A stretch of 64,000 nt of DNA from Siphlonurus alternatus (Eukaryota > Arthropoda > Insecta > Ephemeroptera > Siphlonuridae), in assembly GCA_949825025.1 (NCBI GenBank), contig OX463788.1, forward strand, positions 33,296,878 to 33,360,877, given 5' to 3'. The notes beneath the pieces are model-generated. The model ran no database searches and had not been told where the DNA came from. It saw only the letters and a list, made by a program, of their open reading frames with translations. This document shows positions 53,936 through 64,000 of the stretch, one piece after another. The position numbers were made by a program, and so were the translations under genes. Positions within the stretch are counted from its first letter, which is position 1. The number at the start of each line of letters is the position of its first letter.

Positions 53936-54017
53936 TATTAATTCCAATGTGCTTTTTCCGTCATCGGTGCGTATCTGAGTACCAATCAGAAAGTCCCAGC
54001 ACATTGGAATTAATTAA
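53936..54017. mobile_element. Short hairpin MITE
   Basis: Arms ATTAATTCCAATGTGCT and AGCACATTGGAATTAAT enclose a 45-bp loop. No second copy seen in this window. Confidence 0.65.
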
Positions 54018-54230
54018 TAAAACGTCATCTGATGGAGATAACATCTCTTGTATATGGACTAAAAATAATAATTATATTTGATACAAATAATTAACGTATA
54101 ATATATATGTACGAAGTACAGTACATATTAATAATTAACAATTATACTAACTTAATCTTACTTGTTCCATTAACTTAATTCATTTTTAATTAGAAAGAGA
54201 TTGATACATTTAAGAACTATAATATAATGT

Positions 54231-54772
54231 TTGTTAATATTTGTTATGTATAAAATTAAAATACTAACACTGCCAAGCATGTATATTTTGAACTGTGCAA
54301 TGTTCAAGAAGAAATATCCAGATTTATATATTCATAATGGTGAATTTCACTCTTATAATACTAGAAATAGAGATAAAATAGTTTTAGAAATGCATAATTC
54401 GAGTTTATTAGAAAAAAGTTCCACATACCAGACTGTCAAAATTTATGACTTTTTACCAGGATGTCTCAGAGAAGTTGAAAATGAACAATTATTTAAAGAA
54501 AAATTAAAAAATATTCTTATAAATAAGGAAATGTACTCTGTAAAAATTTACTTTAGTAATAATTTGCAGAAGATATACTGTCTAATGTTGTTTTTTAATT
54601 GATTGTATCCATTAGTATCCATTGTATTTCATACCTTGATAGTTTTATGAATTATTGTTATTTTGATGTTGTGTTTATGTTATGTAATTTTAATGTTATT
54701 ATTAGGAATGACGTAATCCATGTTGTACCTGTACAGCCAGTTGATTGAATAAATGAATTGAATTGAATTAAT
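54231..54772 (+). pseudogene. Non-LTR retrotransposon 3' end: C-terminal ORF piece and 3' UTR
   Basis: The open frame 54231-54602 encodes a typical LINE C-terminus: KILTLPSMYILNCAMFKKK, then HSYNTRNRDK, then TYQTVKIYDFLPG and LFKEKLKNILINKEMYSV. These blocks are common at the end of Jockey/CR1-type ORF2 proteins. The 3' UTR follows and ends in GAATAAATGAATTGAATTGA, a simple-repeat tail. The element is 5'-truncated; reverse transcriptase and endonuclease are absent. The frame is intact over 100 codons, suggesting fairly recent insertion. Confidence 0.8.
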
Positions 54773-55917
54773 ATAGAGTTAAAATTTTAATAAGTTTGAA
54801 TTTTCATAAATAGTTAGAAATATAATGATTTAATTACGATCATTCTTGTAGAGTTTGATCCATTTAACTGCAGAACGAGGACGGGATGTATGGATGAAGC
54901 CCGCGCGGGTGGTGTAAATATCGAAAACTTCACCTTGCCGAGATTCAAGTTACAAGGAGTAATGGGGTATTTGATCTTTCTGAAGAATCTCATCTGTCCT
55001 TGTTCTTTTGTTCTTTTTTTTTTTTTTTTTTTTTTTTTCCAAGTCTTTTTTTCCTGACAAAGTATAGTAAGATTTTGTTTCAGGTGGATATTACACAAAT
55101 CTTTATTTCTTTTACAGCATTACGCTTCAGTGTGATACTAGAAATGTGACACTATTATAGTGAGATTTACAATTTGTTTATATATTATACAGAGAGCTTA
55201 CATTAAATGTAAGCTTTCTGATATATTATGTATATATATGTTTATGAGAGATTAATTTGGTTATATAATACTGTATATAATATAGAGCCTGGAGTTAAAA
55301 TATTTATGCTTAGGAAAAAATTGTAACTATAAAAGTTAATTATAATTTTCAAAAAAATTTGAAAACTTGAAAAAATAATTTAAAAAAATAAATATTACAA
55401 AGAAAGTAAGAAAAAAAGTAAAAGAAAAGGCTTAAAATGAAAAGAAAACAAGAAGATAAAATGTTAAGATAAAAACAACACTTCGAACAAAAGAGTAGTT
55501 TTTTATATCACTGGAATTGCAAAAATATTATAAAATATTTTACTTTTTTGCTTCAAAAATGTTTACAATCAAAATTAAAAATTCCTTATTTAATTCATTA
55601 ATCCTTAATCCTTTATCAATTCTGACTCTAGTATAGTTGTTACGTTCCTGTAAATTTTATTTTGTAATGTTCAATCTTTCAAACGTATAATGCAACTAAT
55701 TTAACATTAAATTAGTTGTAAAATAATAATCTTACTATTTAAGGGTTAAATTTCATAGCAGTAGGCCAAGTGTTTGTTAAAAAAAACACCCTAAATATTC
55801 AAATTTACAGCTGTCCTACAAAATTTTGAAGCAGAATGGGATACGTTTGTATACGACTCTCTGAAAAGTATACTTCAATCAACTTGTTCTAACTTTTGCT
55901 CCTAGCTATAATTTATT

Positions 55918-55931
55918 AGGTCTGTTCGTAA
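55918..55931. mobile_element. Solo terminal repeat of MITE family 1
   Basis: Isolated AGGTCTGTTCGTAA identical to the end of the 862 element; no partner end is recognisable nearby. Short enough to be uncertain. Confidence 0.35.
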
Positions 55932-56370
55932 CCCATGCTCAACCTTATTTCACATGCAGTATAACATAAAAAAAATCGAATGCAAAAAGTTAACACTATT
56001 CAGAAAATAAGATGAAAAAAGAAAAAAAGCGTTATACGATTTATTTTAGCTATTTGCAGTTGTAATAATATGTTACGATAATAACATTTACCTGGATACA
56101 ATACATGTTATACGTTCCAGTAAGTCGTCTGTATGTATTTTGTATTGCACACAAGTATAATGATAAACAAAATTATACAAAACTTTTGTGTCCTGAACCC
56201 CTGGCAACCTTTCTTTTTAAATGATATTCATTTCTCACACAATATGTATTGTATTGTAGAATGCTACGAGACTAACTGAAGGTATAATATATATATACCT
56301 TCATACGTTTTATATATTATACACACTGAAAAGTGTTTATTACATCAATGTAAAATATAACACAATCATA

Positions 56371-56407
56371 TTACATATTACATATTACATATTACATATT
56401 ACATATT
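56371..56407. repeat. Short 7-bp tandem repeat
   Basis: About five units of ATATTAC directly abutting the left end of family 5 copy 6. Confidence 0.85.
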
Positions 56408-56677
56408 AGACAACCTAAATGATTTTTTTTATTGCAGAAATGAATAGTGCGCCAAATTACGTAACATTATTTATTTATTTATTTTAGAGGCTAGGAAGTG
56501 TGGCTAAAAGTTATTCACAGTTCAGCTTTAAGCTCAAGGACTTTTTAGTCCTACCCTTTTGATTAAGTATTTTTTAAAATATTTCACAGTCTCTAAAAAA
56601 TCTGAAAAAAATCAGAGTAGCATAATTTGGTACCCATTTATGCTATATATTTTTTTCATGCTATGTAGATTGTCCAT
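56408..56677. mobile_element. Foldback element family 5, copy 6, decayed
   Basis: Recognisable TTATTGCAGAAATGAATAG on the left and CTGAAAAAAATCAGAGTAGC with GATTGTCCAT on the right. The left inner arm is damaged and holds a TTTA tract. Confidence 0.72.
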
Positions 56678-57293
56678 TGATGAATATGCTGTTCTAGAAT
56701 TAGAATTTATAGTATTTCATATTATTATTAAATTGTTATTTATAGTTAATGAAAAACTGAAAAAAAAAAAAAAAATAGAAAAAATAGTGTACTGAAAAAC
56801 GATGTAAAACATTTTCTAACCATATTTTCAACATTGGATTTAATATGGATACTTATTCCTTTTAACACTTTTTTTAAATTTTGGTACCAAAAATCGGGTT
56901 GCAAGCGTTGCAAGAACTTCGAGAACTTCTTCTTCTACAGCGGGTCGAACATTTGAAAATCAACTTTTCAAAAATTCTAACACCTTATAATATTTTTTGA
57001 GAATTCATTAGTTGTTACATTCATTTTTCTGAGTGCCAAACTAGTATGGCTTGACACCTAATTTGCTGAATTTAACTATTCATATTTTATGGGATCATGG
57101 TCAAAAAAGTTCATTGTTTTCAAAATGCAGAAGTTTGGTATCAGGCCGTACTGTCCTGACCCTTCTGAATCCGAATTTGTCATCAAATATTTAAAAAAAA
57201 TTGGAAAATTTATGGTCAGATTTTCAACACTTCAGTTGCAAAAATATTTTTATTATTTGGTATCTAAATTCGGTTTTGGGGTTCTTTTTCCAG

Positions 57294-57324
<31 letters not shown>

Positions 57325-57471
57325 AAAGAACTCTCAATAACAATTAATTAATTCTAACTTTGTATGGCAAAAATAAGATGGCTATATAGTTGTTTATCCA
57401 TTCCTAAAAAGTGAAAAAAGTGAAAGAAGAGATTTTTGCATCTAGTATGGACTCGTATCATGTATTACTAT

Positions 57472-57799
57472 TGAATGAATAAATAAAATGAACTTTTTCG
57501 GACTTTTATCTTTGCCGGTGTTCGATGTAATCCATCTGTATGTAGTATGTTGTGAAGATCACTCACGTCACTATCACTTGTATTACACTTCACAACGTTT
57601 CAAGAATCAACCGTTCTCTTCCTCAGGTGGTTCTTTTGAGACTGAGGAAGAGAGCAGTTGACTCTCAAAACATCGTGAAGTGTAGTACATATAGTGACGA
57701 ATACTTAAGTGACTATCACGACGTATTACATACAGAAAGATTACATCGAACACCGGCAAAGGTAAAAATCCGAAAAAGCTAATTTTACTTACTCAATAT
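57472..57799. mobile_element. Foldback element family 6
   Basis: Arms contain ACTTTTTCGGACTTTTATCT, then GCCGGTGTTCGATGTAAT. The inner part of both arms reads CTGAGGAAGAGA on one strand, followed by (C/T)TC(C/T)(C/T)(A/G)AAAC-type sequence. Related pieces occur at 49699-49855 and about 58775-58830. Confidence 0.78.
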
Positions 57800-58663
57800 G
57801 AAAACCCTTTGTACGCAAAAATTATTTACTAAACGTATTACTATGAACTATGAATACATATATATAAACATATAACTTTTGCTTGTAAATGATATAATAT
57901 ATTCTATATTACTATTCAAGTTTTAAATTGTAACCTTTTTTAATTATGTATAATATATTTTATATAGTTCAGTAAGTGCAGTTGTTGCATGCTCGTGATA
58001 TTCCAATAATAAATTTTACCCAAAAAGAAAGTATCCTCAAGTGGCTTAATTTTTAAGCTTAATTATTTGAAAATCAACACCAAACCTCTGTGTTAAATCA
58101 TCTTTTCAATTATGATCAAACTAAAACAAAAGCTTTAAACGTTCACGGTCTGTTATGTGATACTTGTTGGTAGTTCATAACCATCCAGTAATCATGACTA
58201 TTTCGTAGCTTCATAATTATATTAAGGGCTGACATCTCTGACGTCTTCTCCGCCGTAGTCATCTACAAATAATCTACATGACATAGTAAGTCCTATTATT
58301 ATCTGATATAATATAATATTTGCTGTTGAGTGTGCCGTGCGTGCGTGTGTCTGACTGGCCGCATGGGTGGGTGGATATATTTGACCTTTACGTCGCTATG
58401 GAAACCAATGGAATGATCTTGCTTTACACCGCTTTACATAATAATATGGAAATCGTCACCACATATGATGCAAACTATACTTTATAAACAATAAAGATAG
58501 AATTTAGAGTAGTAATTTGCATGAAGTTAAATGAGAAATACTTTTTTATATTATAAAGTACTTTTATTTGCTCGTGATAGTTCTGCTTCATCTTATTTTA
58601 AGGATGAAAGTGTGTTTAAAAGCGGAAAAAAAAACTTTCTCGTTTGTTTTCATAATCACAGTA

Positions 58664-58667
<4 letters not shown>

Positions 58668-58756
<89 letters not shown>

Positions 58757-58757
58757 T
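58668..58757. repeat. (TA)n microsatellite
   Basis: About 45 TA units with one TG interruption. Confidence 0.95.
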
Positions 58758-58774
58758 TCATTATAAAAAAAATA

Positions 58775-58830
58775 ATTAAATTAACTTAAGTATGACTTTT
58801 ACCTTTGCCGGTGTGTTATTCCACTGTTCG
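58775..58830. mobile_element. Family 6 end fragment
   Basis: Contains TGACTTTTACCTTTGCCGGT, matching the ends of the 57472 element, beside a TA microsatellite. Confidence 0.55.
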
Positions 58831-59099
58831 TACTGTTCGTAGTATCGAAAATATAGGGTCTCTGCGTACGTGTCTTTGTTTTTTTACTATTTGATCATTT
58901 GATTTGATTTAGATAATGATCAAATTTAAATTAATAAAAGCTGAAATATTCACTTCGGGTTTTGGTCAAAATGCATAAACCAGAACTAGTTTTGAATCAC
59001 TTTTTTTTACATTGTCCAAAGTCACCTTTGGGCGCTAACATAATAATATAATATACATGTACAATATTGTAATACAAAATTGAACAAAACAGGAATTTT

Positions 59100-60146
59100 G
59101 AATTTAAAAAAAAAAATGCTTTTTAAAACTCGGAGGACAGGAGTAATTGAGAGGGGGGTAAAAGGAAAAAAAGTAAGGATTTCTTTGTCAATAAAACTTT
59201 AAAGTTACTCAGCCTAAGCTTTCGAGATCTGAGTTGAAACTTTGCAATGCTTCATAAATTTATAAAAATAATAATAATAATAAAAAAATAAAAAAAAATA
59301 AAACAGAAACTTTTCAATCAATATTTTATGTGCACACTTTAAAAGAAAATGTTTGCTGTCTTTGACTTTGATAACTGAATATTCATACATATACAATTTT
59401 ATTTTAAATATCATAACAAAGTATACAAAGTATATATTATATAATATTATATATATGTGAGTGAGCTCGCTATAATATAATCTTTGTTCTATATTTTGAT
59501 CAGTCATCTTAAATACTGCACCCGATTCAAAATTAAATTTTCTAAAAGCTTAGCTAAATTGAAGAACTTTTACCATGCATAAAACCATTAGTAAATTTAT
59601 TGGCAGAATTTTTTTTATTTATATTTTGCGTTCTTTCTGTCCTCAATATTATAATTTAACATGCACCTCATTAGAACAGATTTCTTTCATTGTTTAAATA
59701 TTTATCTCGCTTACCAAATTATTTAATAATTGATTTTGTGATCTGTGGATGGGATTTTTGTGACCTTACATTACACTTTAGCACACCAAGTTGCAGCACT
59801 GTTTACGATCAGTCCATACAATATTAACAATTTCAACTTCAGAATTATTTTTTAATACGCGTAAATGAGTGGCGAAAGTAATTTTTTATTAAATACAATC
59901 TGTTTTATTTTAATAACATTTTTTTTTCAAGTATTTTATTTTTACTTTTTTGCTCGAGAAGCTTATTTTATGGTTATGGCGTTGGCATAGATATCACAAA
60001 TCTCAGGAGTAACGTCACTATTTTTTATAATATTGTGACTATCACATGGCAGAAAACCTCGTCTGGAATGGTAACTTTTATATATATATTATATAATATT
60101 GCATAGTTAGACATGTCAATCTGGATTTACTAAAATACGATATATA

Positions 60147-60150
<4 letters not shown>
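59100..60150. other. AT-rich sequence, no feature recognised
   Basis: The 97-codon minus-strand open frame (59507-59214) is Tyr/Phe/Ile/Lys-rich, as random AT-rich DNA gives, and is not supported. Confidence 0.5.
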
Positions 60151-60181
<31 letters not shown>

Positions 60182-60567
60182 CAAACCCTATTGGGTACTT
60201 CTATTTACTAATTACATACTACTTTGAAACCCCGAACCTTCCGAAACCCTAACTTGAGCGTTTCGCGGGCTCTTCCGGAACGAGGGCGGCCACGGCCTTG
60301 CAAATCCATCCCGGCATTTGCCTGCGGCTGAGGGAAACGTGGAAACCTCAGCCAGGATGGACGCTACAGCTTTTGTCAATGAACCGGAAGTGCAATGGTC
60401 CAAAGCCAGGGGAACCACATAGTGGAAAAGCGCAACGTTTTACCCCTGGGTGGGAAACGTGGTTTTTATTGAAAATGGTCACCCCCCATCCAACTACTAA
60501 CCACGCGCGGCGTTGCTTGACTTCGGTGATCTGACGAGACCCGGTCAAGCGCACTGCGCCACACCTC
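60151..60567 (-). mobile_element. 5S rRNA-derived SINE, subfamily 1, minus orientation
   Basis: Nearly identical to the 42899 copy in reverse orientation, with the poly-A tail seen as about 28 T at 60151-60178 and the 5S head ending near 60567. The high similarity of these two copies suggests this subfamily is the younger one. Confidence 0.87.
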
Positions 60568-61139
60568 CCTATAGGGTTGCCCAAAATTTGTCAACTATAA
60601 TACTACAATATCTATTTTATATTTATATTTTATAAACGAATATATTTTGATATTTGAATTTTGAATATCTTTTTATTGATTTGATGAAAGGAAGAAAAGG
60701 AGTTAATATTTTACTAAAGAAGCAAAAAAAAAAAAAAAAAAAGGAGATAAATGTCAGACAGAAAAAAATTAATATTGTGAAAAATATAATGTATGGTATA
60801 ATGTAAGAATTTGAAAGAAGAGAGGTATAAGAAGGAACCGTATCCGTCTATTTATAACGAAACATTTGAAGTGTCAAGGAACTACGAGGGGAAGGGGCGA
60901 TGCTTATTTTGTGAGGAAAGTGTGACATTTCTTAGTATTTCTTCAATAAAAGGAGTCAGTCACCCCCCAAAAAAATTTTCAACAAAAATAAGACATTTTA
61001 AGCAAGGACGTTTTGCTGGGACAATTATCTTTGCATTTTGAGCTCATGCAAGTGAATCTCCACCTGCATTTTATGTACTGTAGAATCTGTCATTATTGTA
61101 TTATTGTTATTTTACTGTATTGTAATATAGTTATAATTG

Positions 61140-61142
<3 letters not shown>

Positions 61143-61198
<56 letters not shown>
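61143..61198. repeat. (AT)n microsatellite
   Basis: 28 uninterrupted AT units. Confidence 0.95.
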
Positions 61199-61202
<4 letters not shown>

Positions 61203-61741
61203 TTCATCTTAACGTATATATTTCATATTACAGTTTTAACTTTTGGTTATAAAATAAAATATATTGTTACCTTTGACATTTCATATCACTGCCTTTCAGT
61301 AGACATGTGCCATTTATTTATAATTTCAGTACAAGAGTATGGAACAACGCTATACTTATAGTTTCTCTGTATAGCATAATATATATAATTATGCCACCAT
61401 ATGTTAAATCATTGATTAGAAAACATGGAAACTATTAATTATGAATACTGAAAATTGAAATAAATTATAAATATAATGTTTTAATTTTAGTTAATAGTTA
61501 ATACGCTTATTAATTTCAAATGATAACCTCTATTTAATGATTTTAAATTTTATTTTCAACGATTTCCACAAATACTCGTAATATCTCTCGTTAGGCCTTT
61601 GTTAAGTTATATGTAAATTTTTTAATTGAAACTCTGATGTCCTATACTATAATATTCTAAATTTATAATTTGTATCACAAAGCTTAATTTTCATCTATAA
61701 ATTTATGCATAGTATAATTTGCTTTTCATCGTTTACACTGC

Positions 61742-61840
61742 CAAAGAGAGGGTAGGGGTAGAGCCGATAGACCCTAAGGACGATACAGTCCTTGTATAGA
61801 CGAAACAGTCCTTGGATAGGGAGCCCCTCTCCCTCTTTAA
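61742..61840. repeat. Imperfect hairpin
   Basis: AAGAGAGGGTAGGGGTAGAGC and GGAGCCCCTCTCCCTCTTTAA-like arms surround two ACAGTCCTTG(T/G)AT units. Possibly a decayed foldback element. Confidence 0.4.
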
Positions 61841-62385
61841 ATTATTCAAGCATGATTATGATTTACAAAAGTACAAGGAAAGTTAATTCATCCACCCGTT
61901 AATTGCTCTCCATCTCTACTTCCCACTGATTTTTTTCTTGTATTACTGTACAATATTTCTGCTATATTTATATAATGCTGCAATTAAAATTGTAACATTT
62001 GGTTAAATAAGAACCACTAGTATGTTCCTGTGTTGCCATTTTGTACACTGTATTGCAATTGACCCTAGTATGACCTATCGTCAATCAGTAATTATGCAGC
62101 TTAGCAAGGAAAACATTAGCTAAATCTAATTAACTTTCATTGCAAGATTGAGTAAAGCATTGCAAGTTTTAAGTGGTTGCCCTATTCCAGTACTGTGAAT
62201 GCTGTTGTGTGTATTTTACAATACGATCAATGAATTTAAAACAGTTGACGAAAATTGTCTAATTAATGTCTCTAATAAACAGCAGCACAGAAAATTAAGC
62301 AAAGTAAGCGTTGTTATTTAATTAATCCATATTAAACACCGCTGTCAAGTAAGCGTATTAACAGAGGAAGTTTCATTTTTTTAAA

Positions 62386-62397
62386 TACAAAATTTGA

Positions 62398-62495
<98 letters not shown>

Positions 62496-62575
62496 GTATA
62501 TATATATGTATATATATATAATATATATATATAAATATATGTATCTATATGTATATATATATATTCAAATTTTGT
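62386..62575. repeat. (TA)n microsatellite inside inverted arms
   Basis: Arms ACAAAATTTGAATA and TATTCAAATTTTGT flank about 155 bp of TA repeat with a few TG variants, similar in plan to 26122-26235. Confidence 0.8.
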
Positions 62576-63045
62576 GTCACAGTGATCTGATTATGATAAA
62601 AGTTATAATTTAAATTTGATTTCTGCACATATCTTAATATATATTTTAACTATCCAAATTTCTAGGATTTGTTCTATCGTACACTACAATTCCATGTCCC
62701 ATTTCCATTCAAAATCGTATTGCTATCCACTACTTTCAAGTCTAAAGTCTAAAAGTATTGCAGTATTCTAATTTAGTCATTTTAATTGATTTTTGAAGTA
62801 TAATATGGTACAATATTTTTGAGGAACTCTGTCGACCCTAAATAGGATTTCTTTTAGAAAAGAGTAGACCGTGCCATGTTAAATTTACCATACGAAGAGC
62901 CGTGTCAAATCATTTCAAAAAACATGAAATTTTTTTCCTCTGCCTTGTATGTGTGTATGTAATGAAAAAAAAAAAAAAAAAAAGCAAGTTAAAATTTTTC
63001 AGAGTCAATAATACACACATAAATATAATGTGGTTATAATTCATT

Positions 63046-63257
63046 TCAGTCTTTAAAAAAATCGTCCATCTTGTACATCTCGTTTTGAAGAAGATATTCT
63101 TTCACTTTCTTCTTAAACATGGGCAAACTATTTTCACTTTTTATGTACATAGGGATATGATTAAAGAATTTTTGTGCACTGTATAAGAGTCCTTGTTGAT
63201 CTGCTGTTGTTCTATGATGTGAAAGTACAAAATTATCTTTATGCCGAGTATTTTAAT
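63046..63257 (-). pseudogene. Second non-LTR retrotransposon C-terminal fragment
   Basis: Reading the minus strand from 63257 down to the TGA at 63048-63046 gives NTRHKDNFVLSHHRTTADQQ, then LLYSAQKFFNHIP, FKKKVKEYLLQNEMYKMDDF and a stop. This is the same C-terminal motif order as at 54231 but a different family. In-frame stops lie directly upstream, so it is a remnant. Confidence 0.75.
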
Positions 63258-63639
63258 TATGCTTGAATTTACAGTTTTGAAAATAATGGGGGTACTTTTT
63301 AACAAACATCAATACTTGAGCTATTTACAAAGCTGGCAATGGTAGAATATTTAGCTCCTTGAACAACATTCCTACAATAATGCCAGAACTATAATATATA
63401 TACTTAACTACTACTCGAGATCCCTAAAAGTAGAATCAGACGAATAAGGTTCTAATTGATAAATTACATGCATAAATAATATAAATATATTCAACTTTAT
63501 AACCATTTGCTATTTTCCTTAAAAAAATGTTGATAAATATATATACAAGACTTCAGGCAACTTGTTAAAATATTCCTCCTCGGTAATTTATATTATTCTG
63601 GAAAGCATTTTTACGGTAATCCGCAAGTATATTTTTGCC

Positions 63640-63740
63640 TTTTGACGTGCCTTGCCCATGCATAATTCTGTATTTGTATTAATGTGTATGTAAAATGTAT
63701 TAATGTATTTAGAATTTGACGAATAAAAAGGATTTGAATG
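63640..63740 (+). repeat. Possible LINE 3' UTR tail
   Basis: AT-rich sequence ending GACGAATAAAAAGGATTTGAATG resembles LINE 3' ends. A similar AATAAAGGATTGATTGATAT string lies at about 63861-63880. Support is weak. Confidence 0.3.
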
Positions 63741-64000
63741 TATCAACGCCGTATTTATAATTAAATGAAAACAGTTCAAACTCAGAGTTCAAAAAAGTAC
63801 CTGTTAAATGGCTTGGACTATTATATTATTTTTTTAAGTTGATTGATTATTGATTTATAAAATAAAGGATTGATTGATATTGCATATATGTATAGTCTTT
63901 TCTATTGATGTATAATACTCCGCCTATATATCCCAGTACTTTAATATATACACTTAAAAACATGTATTTTATACAGTATAGTCAACGCATAATATAATGA

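Noticed and set aside
57590..57680. Active hammerhead ribozyme
   Set aside because: The core reads CTGAGGA rather than CTGATGA and no cleavage-site helix could be drawn; kept only as a low-interest relic hypothesis.

Overview
The window is strongly AT-rich animal DNA: long introns, dense microsatellites, many hairpin-forming transposon relics, poly-A-tailed SINEs and decayed LINE fragments. No bacterial, viral or organellar gene set is present. The one protein-coding gene I can support is the 5' part of a class III (type 5/6) adenylyl cyclase on the minus strand. Gene content and repeat style suggest an invertebrate, most likely an arthropod, but the species cannot be fixed from the sequence.

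The adenylyl cyclase reads right to left. Exon A (27184-27017) begins with ATG and encodes a Gln/Pro-rich leader. Exon B (11319-11041) and exon C (10144-9989) encode a low-complexity, basic N-terminal cytoplasmic tail. Exon D (9076-8633) encodes five membrane spans of the first membrane domain. Exon E (2635-2486) encodes the sixth span and the helical linker into the first catalytic domain. All four introns are phase 0 with GT-AG ends, and the joined exons give 399 residues. D and E resemble mammalian ADCY5/6 and fly Ac78C. The two catalytic domains and second membrane domain are not here and should lie to the left of position 1. The A-B intron is about 15.7 kb, B-C 0.9 kb, C-D 0.9 kb and D-E 6 kb.

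The introns hold 5S-rRNA-derived SINEs of two subfamilies, a tRNA-derived SINE, a GC-rich element flanked by TAA repeats, a TAA-flanked 411-bp foldback element, a cluster of three hairpin MITEs at 22.0-23.1 kb, and two diverged copies of a repeat at 3.3-4.2 and 11.9-12.2 kb.

Upstream of the gene (27.4-64 kb) I find no convincing coding gene. There are at least six copies of one foldback family (32.4-56.7 kb), a composite inverted/direct repeat at 32 kb, a hAT-type MITE, LINE 3' fragments at 45.6, 54.2 and 63.0 kb, and very long simple repeats, including 800 bp of uninterrupted ATAC. A few GC-richer islands (28.9, 31.5 and 33.1 kb) are candidate promoters or noncoding exons without firm support.

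The most notable pattern is that the perfect cAMP-response octamer TGACGTCA occurs at least 13 times where about 0.5 would be expected by composition. Roughly half the copies lie in hairpin elements, and the only recognisable gene is the one that makes cAMP.
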